A stretch of DNA of 37,329 nucleotides, taken from Pseudomonas rhizoryzae. Lineage in GTDB: Bacteria > Pseudomonadota > Gammaproteobacteria > Pseudomonadales > Pseudomonadaceae. The stretch lies in the NCBI RefSeq assembly GCF_005250615.1, contig NZ_SULM01000022.1:1-37329 (forward strand), given 5' to 3'. Under the pieces are notes generated by a model. The model had not been told where the DNA came from. It searched no databases and saw nothing but the letters and a program-made list of their open reading frames with translations. The position numbers and the translations under genes were made by a program. Shown in pieces: positions 27,840 through 36,759 of this stretch (positions are counted from its first letter, which is position 1; the number at the start of each line of letters is the position of its first letter).

Positions 27840-28014
27840 CGGGCTACCTGGCTTGCACGAGAAAAAGCGGGCGGCAGTATACCCGAGCCCGTCGGGCCGC
27901 CGCTTCCTGCGCCGCCACCGTCGCCCGTCGCCGGGCAAAATCTGCTAACAATGGCCCAACGCCGCGGTCGAATGGCCTACGGCATAATCCAGTGCTAGAT
28001 CACAAGGAGACGTT

Positions 28015-28749
28015 ATGAGCACCACCGCTGCCCCAGAAGGTGAAAAGATCCTGGTCGTCGACGACGACGCCCGGCTGCGCCGCCTTTTGGAGCGCTTTCT
28101 GGCCGAACAGGGTTATCGCGTCCGCACCGTCGAAAGCGCCGAGCAGATGGACCGCCTGCTGGCCCGCGAAGTCTTCAATTTGGTCGTCCTCGATCTGATG
28201 ATGCCCGGCGAAGACGGCCTCTCCGCCTGTGGTCGCCTGCGTGAAAGCGGCAATCGCATTCCCATCATCATGCTGACCGCCAAGGGCGACGAAGGCAGCC
28301 GGATTCAGGGCCTCGACCAGGGCGCCGACGACTACCTGGCCAAGCCGTTCAATCCACTGGAGCTGGTGGCCCGCATCAAGGCCGTGTTGCGCCGCCAGGC
28401 CCCCGTGGTGCCCGGTGCCCCCGCCGGTACCGACGATGTGGTGACCTTCGGCGATTACGCCCTGCACCTGGCCACCCGCGAGCTCAAGCGTGGCGAAGAG
28501 ACCCATATGCTCACCACCGGCGAATTCGCTGTGCTCAAGGCGCTGGTCGATCACGCCCGCGAACCGCTGACCCGCGACAAGCTGATGAACCTGGCCCGTG
28601 GCCGCGAGTGGGATGCCCTGGAGCGCTCCATCGACGTCCAGATATCCCGCCTGCGGCGGATGATCGAACCCGATCCGTCCAAGCCGCGCTATATCCAGAC
28701 CGTCTGGGGCGTGGGCTACGTCTTCGTGCCGGACGGCGCCGGCAAATAG
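28015..28749 (+). CDS. ompR: Response regulator OmpR (AmgR-type)
   Basis: A 244-residue regulator with a receiver domain (about 10-125): acidic pocket in VVDDDAR, phosphoacceptor Asp60 in VVLDLMMPGEDG, Lys110 in LAKPFNP. The winged-helix DNA-binding domain (about 140-238) has DALERSIDVQISRLRRMIE and the terminal YIQTVWGVGYVF. This matches OmpR, called AmgR in P. aeruginosa, an envelope-stress regulator. AAGGAG lies 8 bp before the ATG and CATAAT (27983-27988) may be its -10. Its usual downstream partner envZ is not adjacent: an inverted uppP gene lies in between. Confidence 0.95.
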   Translation: MSTTAAPEGEKILVVDDDARLRRLLERFLAEQGYRVRTVESAEQMDRLLAREVFNLVVLDLMMPGEDGLSACGRLRESGNRIPIIMLTAKGDEGSRIQGLDQGADDYLAKPFNPLELVARIKAVLRRQAPVVPGAPAGTDDVVTFGDYALHLATRELKRGEETHMLTTGEFAVLKALVDHAREPLTRDKLMNLARGREWDALERSIDVQISRLRRMIEPDPSKPRYIQTVWGVGYVFVPDGAGK

Positions 28750-28755
28750 GGCGGG

Positions 28756-28780
28756 CAGCCGGGGCATTGCGCCCCGGCTG
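28756..28780. terminator. Strong hairpin between the convergent ompR and uppP
   Basis: CAGCCGGGGC (28756-28765) and GCCCCGGCTG (28771-28780) form a perfect 10-bp GC stem with a 5-nt loop. It starts seven bases after the ompR stop and ends 10 bp before the uppP stop. No T-run follows on either strand, so it is a weak intrinsic terminator or a 3'-end stabiliser. Confidence 0.6.
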
Positions 28781-28789
28781 GGCAGAGGC

Positions 28790-29662
28790 TTAAGCGAATA
28801 GCCCCTGATGCACGCCCACCAGCAGGAAGATCCCCAGCAGCGCGCGATAGATGATGAAGGGCCAGGTCGAGAAGCGTTCGAGAAAACGCATCAGGCCCCA
28901 GATCGCAGCGAAGGCCGACAGGCTCGCCACCACCAGTCCCACCAGCAACAGCGACCAGGCCTGCGTCGGGATGTGCGCATGCCAGAGCACCACCAACTCC
29001 TTCAGTCCCGCCAGGGCAATGGCCGGCAGACCCAGCAGGAAGGAAAAGCGCGCGGCTTCCTCGCGACGCAGGTTGAGGAACATGGCCGCGGTCAGCGTCG
29101 AGCCGGAGCGGGACACGCCCGGGATCAAGGCGCCGACCTGGGCAATCCCCACGATCAAGGCATCGCGCAGACGCATCTGCGAGATGTCCCTGTTGTGCCG
29201 GCAGATGCGCTCCGCTAGGGCCAACAACACCGCCATGCCCAGGCAGGCATAGCCGATGACGCTGAGGCCGCGTAGCGGCGAGTCGCAGGCGTTGAGCAGA
29301 GGGGCCAGCAGTAAGCCGGCGACACAGATGGGAATGGTCGCCAGCACGATCATCACGGCCAAGAGAAAGTCCGGGCTGTCGAAGTCACGCTGGCGCACTG
29401 CGGCGAGGCTGCCGCGGGTCACCCCGCTGACATCCCGCCAGAAATAGCTGATCACCGCGGCCAGGGCCGCCATCTGCATGGCCGCGGAAAAGGCCGAGCC
29501 GGGATCGCGCCAGCCGAGCAGGGCGGGCACCACCCGCATGTGCGCTGTCGACGATATGGGTAGCAGCTCGGTGATACCCTGCACCACGCCGAGAAAGGCG
29601 ATCTGGGCGTAGCTGAGCGAGGCGAAGCCGATGTCCAGGCCGGTCTGGCAGATGTCGGACAC
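28790..29662 (-). CDS. uppP: Undecaprenyl-diphosphate phosphatase (UppP/BacA)
   Basis: A 290-residue polytopic inner-membrane enzyme. It dephosphorylates undecaprenyl pyrophosphate, recycling the lipid carrier for peptidoglycan and giving bacitracin tolerance. Both family motifs are intact: (E/Q)xxxE in QGITELLPISSTAH (Gln28, Glu32, His41) and PGVSRSGST (181-189, Arg185). The start is GTG at 29662 with GGAG 8 bp upstream, giving the family length; the longer frame to 30307 is antisense to envZ and was rejected. The sequence after motif I (GWRDPGSAFSAAMQ) differs from E. coli BacA as I remember it. It sits inverted between ompR and envZ. Confidence 0.93.
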   Translation of the reverse strand: MSDICQTGLDIGFASLSYAQIAFLGVVQGITELLPISSTAHMRVVPALLGWRDPGSAFSAAMQMAALAAVISYFWRDVSGVTRGSLAAVRQRDFDSPDFLLAVMIVLATIPICVAGLLLAPLLNACDSPLRGLSVIGYACLGMAVLLALAERICRHNRDISQMRLRDALIVGIAQVGALIPGVSRSGSTLTAAMFLNLRREEAARFSFLLGLPAIALAGLKELVVLWHAHIPTQAWSLLLVGLVVASLSAFAAIWGLMRFLERFSTWPFIIYRALLGIFLLVGVHQGLFA

Positions 29663-29800
29663 GAGAGAAACTCCAGGTTGAAGGGAAAGAATGGACGAAC
29701 AAATGTATCCGAATGTTTCTCTGTTTGGTTGTCTATCTGGACCGCGCATCGCCAGAGGTTGTGATGGCTTTCGCGCCGTTTCGCCAAGGAATTTTGCTCG
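29663..29800. promoter_or_regulatory. Divergent uppP/envZ promoter region (138 bp)
   Basis: Because envZ is cut off from the ompR transcript, this gap must hold an envZ promoter as well as that of uppP. It is more AT-rich than its surroundings, especially at 29690-29740. I could not identify a convincing -35/-10 pair on either strand. AAGGA about 10 bp before the envZ ATG is the only clear signal. Confidence 0.4.
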
Positions 29801-31120
29801 ATGAAGGCGCCCAGCTGGTTTCCCCAGAGTTTCTTCGCCCGCTCGCTGTGGATGGTCCTGCTCGCGGTGCTCTTCTCCAAGGCGCTGACCCTGGTCTATC
29901 TGCTGCTCAACGAAGATGTCCTGGTCGACCGCCAGTACAGCCACGGTGCGGCCCTGACGCTCAAGGCCTACTGGGCAACTCCGGAAGCCGAGCGGCCACG
30001 TATCGCCCAGGCCGCGGGGCTGCGTTACGAGTCGCCGGAAACCGTACCGGCAGGGGAGTACCACTGGCCCTACAGCGAGATTTTCGAGCGCCAGATGAAG
30101 CAGGAGCTGGGCGAAAACACCGAGGTACGGGTGCGCGTCCAGCACGGCCCGGCCATGTGGGTGCTGGCGCCGAGCCTGGGCCCGGATTGGATCAAGATCC
30201 CGCTCATGGCCCATCCGCTGCGCGGCCAGCATATCTGGAGCGTACTCGGCTGGTTCTTCGGTATCGGCGTATTGTCCACCGGCGCTGCCTGGGTCTTCGT
30301 CCGGCAACTCAACCAGCCGCTACGCCGTCTGGTGCTCGCCGCGCGCGAACTGGGCAAGGGTCGCAGCGTCCGCCTGCCCGAGACCGATGCGCCCAGTGAG
30401 ATCCAGGACGTCTACCACGCCTTCAACCAGATGGCCGAAGACGTCGAGCAGGCCGGGCGCGAGCGCGAACTCATGCTCGCCGGCGTCTCCCACGACCTGC
30501 GCACGCCGCTGACCCGACTGCGCCTGGCGGTGGAGCTGATGCCGCCCGCCGAGCGCGAAGAAGCCGAGGACATGATCCGCGACATCGAGGACATGAACGC
30601 CATCCTCGACCAATTCCTCGCCTTCGTTCGTGACGGCCGAGACGAGCCCCAGGAGCTGACCAACATCAACGAATTGGCCCGCCAGGTGGTCGCGCCCTAC
30701 AACCAGGAGACCGAGCGGGTCAGACTCAATCTGGATGTCCTGCCACCGCTGCCGGTACGCCGCATCTCCTTCAAGCGCTTGCTGACCAACCTGGTGGAGA
30801 ACGCCCTGCGCCATGGCGGCGGTGGCGGTATCGAAGTGGTAGGCCAGGTGGCGGGGTCCGCCACTGCACCCTATGTCGCCCTGAGCGTGATGGATCGCGG
30901 TCCCGGCATCGATCCCAAGGATCTGCAGGAAATCTTCAATCCCTTCACCCGCGGCAATCGCGCCCGCACCGTCAGCGGTTCGGGTCTGGGGCTGGCCATC
31001 GTCAAGCGCATTGCCGCGCAGCACGGCGGCAGCGCCGAACTGCGCAATCGCGAAGGGGGAGGGGTGGAAGCCCGGGTGCTGCTGCCCCTGGGGCTGCTGC
31101 TCCCCCGCAGCGCCAGCTGA
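29801..31120 (+). CDS. envZ: Sensor histidine kinase EnvZ (AmgS-type)
   Basis: A 439-residue inner-membrane kinase. TM1 is at about 12-36, the periplasmic domain at about 37-144, TM2 at about 146-167, HAMP at about 168-218. HisKA has GVSHDLRTPLTRLRLA (phosphoacceptor His231), and the HATPase domain has NLVENALRHG (about 331-340), DRGPGI and GSGLGLAIVKRI. The SHDLRTPLTR block and C-terminal layout identify it as EnvZ, called AmgS in P. aeruginosa, the partner of OmpR/AmgR. All catalytic blocks are intact, so the pair should still function although the gene is about 1 kb from ompR. Confidence 0.94.
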   Translation: MKAPSWFPQSFFARSLWMVLLAVLFSKALTLVYLLLNEDVLVDRQYSHGAALTLKAYWATPEAERPRIAQAAGLRYESPETVPAGEYHWPYSEIFERQMKQELGENTEVRVRVQHGPAMWVLAPSLGPDWIKIPLMAHPLRGQHIWSVLGWFFGIGVLSTGAAWVFVRQLNQPLRRLVLAARELGKGRSVRLPETDAPSEIQDVYHAFNQMAEDVEQAGRERELMLAGVSHDLRTPLTRLRLAVELMPPAEREEAEDMIRDIEDMNAILDQFLAFVRDGRDEPQELTNINELARQVVAPYNQETERVRLNLDVLPPLPVRRISFKRLLTNLVENALRHGGGGGIEVVGQVAGSATAPYVALSVMDRGPGIDPKDLQEIFNPFTRGNRARTVSGSGLGLAIVKRIAAQHGGSAELRNREGGGVEARVLLPLGLLLPRSAS

Positions 31121-31269
31121 CGCCGGATGCTGCTTGCACTCTGTAGGAGCGGCCCATGGCCGCGATAGTGGGACCTAGCTGAGCAACTCCAGCATCGGTC
31201 TCATATGCGATTTATCAGAAGGTAGGTTGGGCGAGCCACCAGCGCAGCCCGACCAAACAAGCTAGAGCC
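31121..31269. repeat. Intergenic repeats: REP-like unit and GTAGGTTGGGC-family copy
   Basis: TGTAGGAGCGGCCCATGGCC (31142-31161) carries the hairpin GCGGCC/GGCCGC and looks like the common Pseudomonas REP. A degenerate GTAGGTTGGGC repeat lies at 31222-31258, related to the two copies flanking the giant palindrome. The gap separates the convergent envZ and rimK. Confidence 0.7.
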
Positions 31270-32175
31270 TCAACCCTTGCCCTTGGTCCGCGTCAGCCCC
31301 GGCTCGGCGTTCTTTTCCAGGTACTCGATGATGATCCCGGCCACGTCCTTGCCGGTGGTCTGCTCGATACCCTCCAGACCGGGCGAGGAATTCACCTCCA
31401 TCACCAGCGGCCCGTGATTGGATCTCAGGATATCCACCCCGGCCACGCTCAGGCCCATGGCCCGGGCGGCGCGCAAGGCGGTCATGCGTTCTTCGGGGGT
31501 AATCTTGATCAGACTCGCCGTTCCACCCCGGTGCAGGTTCGAGCGAAACTCGCCCGGCGCCGCCTGGCGCTTCATCGCCGCGATCACCTTGTCGCCCACC
31601 ACGAAGCAGCGAATGTCCGCGCCGCCCGCCTCACGGATGTACTCCTGCACCATGATGTTCTGCTTGAGTCCCATGAAGGCTTCGATCACCGACTCGGCGG
31701 CCTTTTCGGTCTCGCACAGCACCACCCCGATGCCCTGGGTGCCCTCCAGCACCTTGATCACCAGCGGCGCGCCATTGACCATTTGAATCAGGTCCGGCAC
31801 ATCGTCCGGCGAATGGGCGAAGCCGGTCACCGGCAGGCCGATGCCCTTGCGCGAAAGCAGTTGCAGCGAGCGCAGCTTGTCCCGCGAGCGGCTGATGGCC
31901 ACGCTTTCGTTAAGCGGGAAGACCCCCTGCATCTCGAATTGGCGCAGCACCGCGCAACCGTAGAAGGTTACCGAAGCGCCAATACGCGGGATGACCGCAT
32001 CGAAGCCCTCCAGGGGTTTGCCGCGATAGTGGATCTGGGGTTTGTGGCTGGCGATGTTCATGTACGCGCGCAAGGTGTCGACCACCACCACCTCGTGACC
32101 GCGGTTGACGCCGGCCTCGACCAGGCGCCGGGTGGAGTACAGATTGGGATTACGCGAGAGAACGGCGATTTTCAT
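31270..32175 (-). CDS. rimK: Ribosomal protein S6 glutamate ligase RimK
   Basis: A 301-residue ATP-grasp ligase that adds glutamates to the C-terminus of ribosomal protein S6. It begins [20 protein letters not shown]. The ATP-grasp core includes [17 protein letters not shown] (about 139-155), [17 protein letters not shown], and the metal-binding end [15 protein letters not shown] chose ATG 32175, which overlaps the rimB stop as ATGA. The longer frame to 32334 runs inside rimB and was rejected. It is the last gene of rimA-rimB-rimK. Confidence 0.95.
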   Translation of the reverse strand: MKIAVLSRNPNLYSTRRLVEAGVNRGHEVVVVDTLRAYMNIASHKPQIHYRGKPLEGFDAVIPRIGASVTFYGCAVLRQFEMQGVFPLNESVAISRSRDKLRSLQLLSRKGIGLPVTGFAHSPDDVPDLIQMVNGAPLVIKVLEGTQGIGVVLCETEKAAESVIEAFMGLKQNIMVQEYIREAGGADIRCFVVGDKVIAAMKRQAAPGEFRSNLHRGGTASLIKITPEERMTALRAARAMGLSVAGVDILRSNHGPLVMEVNSSPGLEGIEQTTGKDVAGIIIEYLEKNAEPGLTRTKGKG

Positions 32176-32648
32176 GGGGCACCGGAGGCCGGAGTAAGGG
32201 ACAACAGGGGTTTGGCTTGCGCATAGGAGACGGCGGGATTCACCAACAAGCCACCTTCGATCAGCGCCTTGGATCCGAGCAGCATGCGATAGCGCATGCT
32301 CTTGCGGCAGGCCAGAGTGAACTCCACCGGCCACTGCCGCTCGCCCAGGGCCAGCAGGGTACGGATGACATAGCGGGTCTGGGCGATGCCGTTGGAGCTA
32401 CGAATGGTCTTTTTCGCTACGAGCGGCGCTTCGCAATGGCGGTGTCGCGACTGGACCAGGGTGCCCAGGTGCACGGTGAATCTCACCCAACGCTCCTTGC
32501 CGCGCATGAACGGCTGAACTTCCGTCGCATGCAGGGCCGAGGTGGCGGCTCCGGTGTCGATCTTGGCTCTGAGGCCTACCACGCCAAGATCTGGCAGCGC
32601 CACCCATTCACTCAGTCCGATGATGGCCAGTTCGGCAGAATTGCTCAT
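32172..32648 (-). CDS. rimB: RimB-type retropepsin-like/ATP-dependent zinc protease
   Basis: A 158-residue protein of the RimK-linked protease family, with [16 protein letters not shown] (about 26-41), the Asp-Thr-Gly of an aspartic-protease-like fold, and [12 protein letters not shown] near the end. In P. fluorescens RimB is described as acting with RimK in controlling S6 modification. AAGGAG lies 6 bp before the ATG at 32648. It follows rimA by 15 bp and overlaps rimK, so the three form an operon. Confidence 0.88.
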   Translation of the reverse strand: MSNSAELAIIGLSEWVALPDLGVVGLRAKIDTGAATSALHATEVQPFMRGKERWVRFTVHLGTLVQSRHRHCEAPLVAKKTIRSSNGIAQTRYVIRTLLALGERQWPVEFTLACRKSMRYRMLLGSKALIEGGLLVNPAVSYAQAKPLLSLTPASGAP

Positions 32649-32663
32649 CGCTGCTCCTTGAAA

Positions 32664-33440
32664 TCAGTGCCCTCCGCCTAAATGTTGCGGATCAATGAGC
32701 TGTTTGAAGGCCGGTTTGGCGAAGAGATAGCCTTGCATCAGATCGATGCCGAGGTCGCGCAGGCAGTCGCGCTCCGCGATGGTTTCCACGCCTTCGGCCA
32801 CCACCTGGGTACCCAGTTCGTTGCACATGGTGATGACGTTACGCACGATGGTGCGGCGAATGCGATCCTGATCGATGGCGCGGATCAACGCCATATCTAG
32901 CTTGACCAGATCCGGCTGGAAGTCGGCCAGTAGCGTCAGGCCGGAATGACCGGCGCCGAAGTCGTCGATGGCGGTCTTGAAACCGAATTGCTGATACTCG
33001 CGCAGGATGTGCGTCAGGTGGTTGCTGGCGACATGCTCCGTCTCCACCGTCTCGAAGATCAGCCGCTCCAGCGGAAAGGCATGTTCACGAGCGGCGGCCA
33101 GGGTGCTGCGAATGCAGAGTTCCGGGCGATAGACGGCATTGGGTAGGAAATTGATCGACAGGCTCTCCTGCAGGCCCAGGGTTGCCGCGGTGGCAATCGC
33201 CTTGGTGCGGCAGAGCTGGTCGAAGCGATACCTGTTGCTGTCGGTCACTTGATTGAGTACCGAGAGCGCACCTTCGCCGTTCGGTCCGCGCACCAGGGCT
33301 TCGCGGGCGAAGACGTCGCCTTTGCCCAGGTCCACGATCGGCTGGTAGGCGAAGTCGAACTCGAATCCCAGGGGCTCCGATTGCTGGCAACCCGCACAGC
33401 GGGTCTGGCCGGTCAGATCGGCAGGAAAGAATGTGGTCAT
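32664..33440 (-). CDS. rimA: RimA-type EAL domain c-di-GMP phosphodiesterase
   Basis: A 258-residue protein that is almost only an EAL domain. EALVRG holds the signature (Glu47), followed by Asn97 in SINFLPN, Glu130 in IFETVE, the DDFGAG pair (Asp159/Asp160), Lys180 in LVKLD and Glu216 in VAEGVET. The catalytic set appears complete, so it should cleave c-di-GMP. A CxxC pair (Cys15/Cys18) near the N-terminus may bind metal. Known RimA regulates RimK activity through c-di-GMP. GGAG lies 5 bp before the ATG. It is the first gene of the operon and divergent from hslR across 87 bp. Confidence 0.9.
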   Translation of the reverse strand: MTTFFPADLTGQTRCAGCQQSEPLGFEFDFAYQPIVDLGKGDVFAREALVRGPNGEGALSVLNQVTDSNRYRFDQLCRTKAIATAATLGLQESLSINFLPNAVYRPELCIRSTLAAAREHAFPLERLIFETVETEHVASNHLTHILREYQQFGFKTAIDDFGAGHSGLTLLADFQPDLVKLDMALIRAIDQDRIRRTIVRNVITMCNELGTQVVAEGVETIAERDCLRDLGIDLMQGYLFAKPAFKQLIDPQHLGGGH

Positions 33441-33527
33441 GGCTCTCCGGGGGCGCGCTTGCAGCGTGGGTCCGATGGTTTAGAGTTCAAAGAAGAGTCT
33501 AAGACCCAGCAGGGGACTTTTTATTCG

Positions 33528-33941
33528 ATGCATGCAGTAGATCACACTGAAGAACGGATGCGCCTTGATAAATGGCTATGGGCCGCGCGTTTTTTCAAGA
33601 CCCGTGCGCTGGCCAAGGCGGCGCTCGAGGGGGGCAAGGTTCAATGTCGTGGCGAGCGCTGCAAGCCCAGCAAGGAGCCGCGCATAGGGGATATTCTCAC
33701 CATCCGCCAGGGCTATGACGAAAAGACCGTAGTGATCATCGCCCTGTCCCAGGATCGTCGGGGAGCCCCCGAGGCTCAGCAGCTCTATGCGGAAACGCCA
33801 GAAAGCATCAAGGCGCGCGAGCAAGCGACGGCGGAACGCAAGGCCGGCAACCTTGGCCTGCAAACCGACGGCCGTCCGACCAAGAAACAACGCCGCCAGA
33901 TTCACCAATTTCGCGAGTACGTCCATCCGTTCGACGACTGA
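33528..33941 (+). CDS. hslR: Heat-shock protein 15 (HslR), S4 RNA-binding domain
   Basis: A 137-residue protein with an S4 domain near the N-terminus (MRLDKWLWAARFFKTRALA, GGKVQCRGERCKPSKEPRIGD) and a basic C-terminal tail. Hsp15 binds stalled 50S subunits carrying nascent chain-tRNA and helps recycle them. The ATG at 33528 gives a length near that of the E. coli protein; an ATG ten codons later is possible. AGGGGA lies upstream. hslO follows at 102 bp, the usual neighbour. Confidence 0.92.
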   Translation: MHAVDHTEERMRLDKWLWAARFFKTRALAKAALEGGKVQCRGERCKPSKEPRIGDILTIRQGYDEKTVVIIALSQDRRGAPEAQQLYAETPESIKAREQATAERKAGNLGLQTDGRPTKKQRRQIHQFREYVHPFDD

Positions 33942-34043
33942 GTCGAGCGCCGCTCGCTGGATCCTTTCGAAGGCCCGCTCCTCCGTCTTGCCCTGGGCCA
34001 CCCGGGCAAGGCCTGCGTCCTTCCCTCTTTATATAGGTAGTTC

Positions 34044-34937
34044 ATGACTTCCCACGATTTCACCCAGCGTTTCCTGTTCGACGAAACCGACGTCCGCGGC
34101 GAACTGGCCACCTTGGATCGCAGCTACGCCGAGGTGCTGGCCAAGCATCCCTATCCCGAGCCGGTCGCCCAATTGCTGGGCGAGATGCTGGCGGCAGCGG
34201 CGCTGTTGTGCGGCACTCTCAAGTTCGAAGGGCTGCTCGTGCTCCAGGCGCGCTCCAGCGGTCCCATCCCGTTACTGATGGTCGAATGCTCCAGTGAGCG
34301 CGAGGTGCGCGGCATCGCCCGTTACGAAGAGGAGGCGATCAGCGCCTCCGCGTCCCTTGGCGAACTCATGCCGGACGGTGTGCTGGCCTTGACCATAGAT
34401 CCGCGTCACGGCCAGCGCTACCAGGGGATCGTACCTCTTGAAGGCGCCAACCTCGCCGAATGCCTGTCTGGCTATTTCGCCACCTCCGAACAACTGCCCA
34501 CCCGCTTCTGGCTGAACGCCGATGGCCGTCGGGCGCGTGGTCTGCTGCTCCAGCAGCTTCCGCCAGCGCGCATCAAGGATGCCCAGGCGCGCCAGGACAG
34601 CTGGGAGCATGTGGTTACCCTGGCCGATACCCTGACCGCGGAAGAATTGCTGGGGCTGGACAACGAAGTGATCCTGCATCGGCTGTTTCATGAGGAAACC
34701 GTGCGCCTGTTTGACGAGCAGGGCGTGGCATTCAACTGCAGCTGCTCGCGTGATCGCGCCGCCAATGCCTTGGTCAGCATGGGCCGCCCGGAGGTCGAGA
34801 CCCTGCTCGACGAACAGCAGGGCAAAATTCGGGTCGATTGTCAGTTTTGCAATGAACAGCAGGTGTTCGACGCCGCCGATATCGCGCAGATTTTTGCGGG
34901 CGGCGGCACGCAAACGCCGGGAAATACCCGCCACTAA
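34044..34937 (+). CDS. hslO: Redox-regulated chaperone Hsp33
   Basis: A 297-residue cytosolic holdase switched on by oxidation. The zinc-binding cysteines are all present: Cys232 and Cys234 in FNCSCSR, and Cys266 and Cys269 in VDCQFCN. Upon oxidative stress these form disulphides and release zinc. The N-terminal domain matches the family ([14 protein letters not shown]). Its pairing with hslR is the classical arrangement. A hairpin CTTGCCC/GGGCAAG lies in the gap before it. Confidence 0.95.
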   Translation: MTSHDFTQRFLFDETDVRGELATLDRSYAEVLAKHPYPEPVAQLLGEMLAAAALLCGTLKFEGLLVLQARSSGPIPLLMVECSSEREVRGIARYEEEAISASASLGELMPDGVLALTIDPRHGQRYQGIVPLEGANLAECLSGYFATSEQLPTRFWLNADGRRARGLLLQQLPPARIKDAQARQDSWEHVVTLADTLTAEELLGLDNEVILHRLFHEETVRLFDEQGVAFNCSCSRDRAANALVSMGRPEVETLLDEQQGKIRVDCQFCNEQQVFDAADIAQIFAGGGTQTPGNTRH

Positions 34938-34965
34938 CCGTTGCAATTGCCCAAAGGCTTTCTGG

Positions 34966-34971
34966 CATAAT
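34966..34971 (+). promoter_or_regulatory. Candidate -10 element of the pckA promoter
   Basis: CATAAT lies about 70 bp before the pckA ATG. A possible -35 TTGCAA (34941-34946) has a 19-bp spacer, longer than the optimum, so activator or alternative sigma help is possible. The predicted start point is close to 34978-34981. Confidence 0.4.
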
Positions 34972-34980
34972 CCCGCAACG

Positions 34981-35006
34981 TGTAGTTCTGCCGTGTAAGA
35001 ACTACA
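34981..35006 (+). promoter_or_regulatory. Perfect 9-bp inverted repeat at the start of the pckA leader
   Basis: TGTAGTTCT (34981-34989) and AGAACTACA (34998-35006) pair perfectly with an 8-nt loop. It begins about 10 bp after the candidate -10, so it could be a 5' stem-loop in the mRNA or an operator at the start point. No T-run follows, so it is not a terminator for hslO. Confidence 0.55.
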
Positions 35007-35041
35007 AGCATGAGGAACGGCCCAGGGCCATGGGGAACGAA

Positions 35042-36583
35042 ATGACGAAAGCCAACGTGTATACCGATATCAGCGTCGCTCAGCTAGTGGAAGAATCCCT
35101 GCGGCGCGGCGAGGGAGAGCTGGCCGACAACGGCTCGCTGGTCGTCAGGACCGGGCATCGCACGGGGCGTTCGCCGGTTGATCGCTTTATCGTCGAAGAG
35201 GCCTCCACGCGCGCTGCCATCCATTGGGGGCCGATCAACCGGCCTTTTCCGGAGGAGAAGTTCGCTCCGCTGTGGGAACGCGTCAGTGCTTACCTGGACG
35301 AGCGCGATCAATTCGTTTCCCATGTGCATGTAGGTGCCGATGTCGAGCACTACCTGCCCGTCATCATGCGTACCGAAACGGCCTGGCATAACCTGTTCGG
35401 TCGCTGCCTGTTCATCAATCCGGCTGAATACAATCCCCAGTCCAAGCCGGCCTGGGAGATCATCAACGCCCCGCATTTCGTCTGCGAGCCCGAGCGTGAC
35501 GGCACCAATTCCGACGGTACCGTCATCATCAACTTCGCGGCACGCAAGGTGCTGATCGCCGGCATGCGCTACGCGGGCGAAATGAAGAAAGCCATGTTTT
35601 CCGTGCAGAACTTCCTGCTGCCGGAAAAGGACGTGCTGCCGATGCATTGCGCTGCCAACGTGGGCGAAGAAGGGGATGTCACCCTGTTCTTCGGTCTGTC
35701 CGGCACCGGCAAGACCACCCTGTCCGCCGACCAGAGCCGCTACCTCATCGGTGACGACGAGCACGGCTGGGGCGTGGGTACCGTCTTCAATATGGAAGGC
35801 GGCTGCTACGCCAAGTGCATCGACCTGTCCGAGAAGAACGAACCGGTCATCTGGAAGGCCATCCAGTTCGGCGCCGTCCTGGAGAACGTGGTCCTCGATC
35901 CGCAGACCCGTCAGCCGAACTACGCCGACGACAGCCTGACCCAGAACAGCCGTGCCGCCTATCCGCGCGAGCTGATCGACAAGCGTGCCGAGCACAACCT
36001 GGGTGGCGAGCCCAATGCCGTCATCTTCCTGACCTGCGACCTCACGGGCGTGCTGCCTCCCGTCTCCATCCTTAATAATGAGCAGGCGGCCTACCACTTC
36101 CTGTCCGGTTATACCGCCCTGGTCGGTTCGACCGAGATGGGCTCGGGTCCCGGCATCAAGTCCACCTTCTCCACCTGCTTCGGTGCGCCCTTCTTCCCGC
36201 GTCCCGCGGCTGAATACGCCGATCTGCTGATCAAGCGTATCCAGGGCTTCGGCTCCAAGGTCTATCTGGTCAATACCGGCTGGACCGGTGGCGGCTACGG
36301 CGTAGGCAAGCGCTTCAACATCCCGACCACCCGTGCGGTGATCGCTGCCATCCAGAGCGGTGCGCTCATAGGGGCCGAAACCCGTCACGTGCCGGTGATC
36401 AACCTCGACGTTCCGGTCGCCGTGCCTGGCGTGGACAGCGTCCTGCTCAATCCCCGTGATACCTGGCAGGACGGCGAGGCCTACGATGCGGCTGCGCGTG
36501 AGCTGGCCGGCAAGTTCGTCGAGAACTTCAAGAAGTTCTCCGGTATCTCCGAGGCCATCCGGGCGGCTGGTCCCCAGTTGTAA
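35042..36583 (+). CDS. pckA: Phosphoenolpyruvate carboxykinase (ATP)
   Basis: A 513-residue enzyme converting oxaloacetate and ATP to PEP, CO2 and ADP, the gluconeogenic entry on organic acids. The ATP-type kinase loop is GLSGTGKTT (218-226). The PEPCK blocks [34 protein letters not shown] and [14 protein letters not shown] are present. I chose ATG 35042 ([12 protein letters not shown]) because the Pseudomonas family starts there. An ATG four codons upstream is possible. It has its own leader and is followed by a strong terminator. Confidence 0.96.
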   Translation: MTKANVYTDISVAQLVEESLRRGEGELADNGSLVVRTGHRTGRSPVDRFIVEEASTRAAIHWGPINRPFPEEKFAPLWERVSAYLDERDQFVSHVHVGADVEHYLPVIMRTETAWHNLFGRCLFINPAEYNPQSKPAWEIINAPHFVCEPERDGTNSDGTVIINFAARKVLIAGMRYAGEMKKAMFSVQNFLLPEKDVLPMHCAANVGEEGDVTLFFGLSGTGKTTLSADQSRYLIGDDEHGWGVGTVFNMEGGCYAKCIDLSEKNEPVIWKAIQFGAVLENVVLDPQTRQPNYADDSLTQNSRAAYPRELIDKRAEHNLGGEPNAVIFLTCDLTGVLPPVSILNNEQAAYHFLSGYTALVGSTEMGSGPGIKSTFSTCFGAPFFPRPAAEYADLLIKRIQGFGSKVYLVNTGWTGGGYGVGKRFNIPTTRAVIAAIQSGALIGAETRHVPVINLDVPVAVPGVDSVLLNPRDTWQDGEAYDAAARELAGKFVENFKKFSGISEAIRAAGPQL

Positions 36584-36600
36584 CAAGGGGTTCGCCTGTA

Positions 36601-36635
36601 AACAAAGGCCGCCTTCAAGGCGGCCTTTGTTTTTT
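36601..36635 (+). terminator. Rho-independent terminator after pckA
   Basis: AACAAAGGCCGCC (36601-36613) pairs with GGCGGCCTTTGTT (36619-36631) around TTCAA, followed by further T residues. Seventeen bases after the pckA stop. Confidence 0.95.
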
Positions 36636-36692
36636 AAGCTTTTTTTGCATTTGGGGGTTGCATGCTTGGGCGTCGTTGCATAAACTGCGCCC

Positions 36693-36728
36693 GCTTTCGC
36701 TGATAACGCCAAGGTGCGAAGCGAAAGC
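36693..36728. repeat. 9-bp inverted repeat upstream of the tRNA operon
   Basis: GCTTTCGCT (36693-36701) and AGCGAAAGC (36720-36728) are perfect inverted copies 18 bp apart. They lie about 30 bp upstream of the tRNA promoter -35, in the position of an activator site or upstream element. No known protein is assigned. Confidence 0.45.
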
Positions 36729-36759
36729 ACTGATTGTTAAGGAGATTTTAAAAAGATCC

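Noticed and set aside
33978..34020. Terminator between hslR and hslO
   Set aside because: CTTGCCC/GGGCAAG pairs around 10 nt, but the following sequence lacks a T-run and the two genes are normally co-expressed, so it is at most a leader hairpin.
35084..36730. Minus-strand open frame of 548 codons
   Set aside because: Antisense to pckA, which is unmistakable. It even crosses the terminator.
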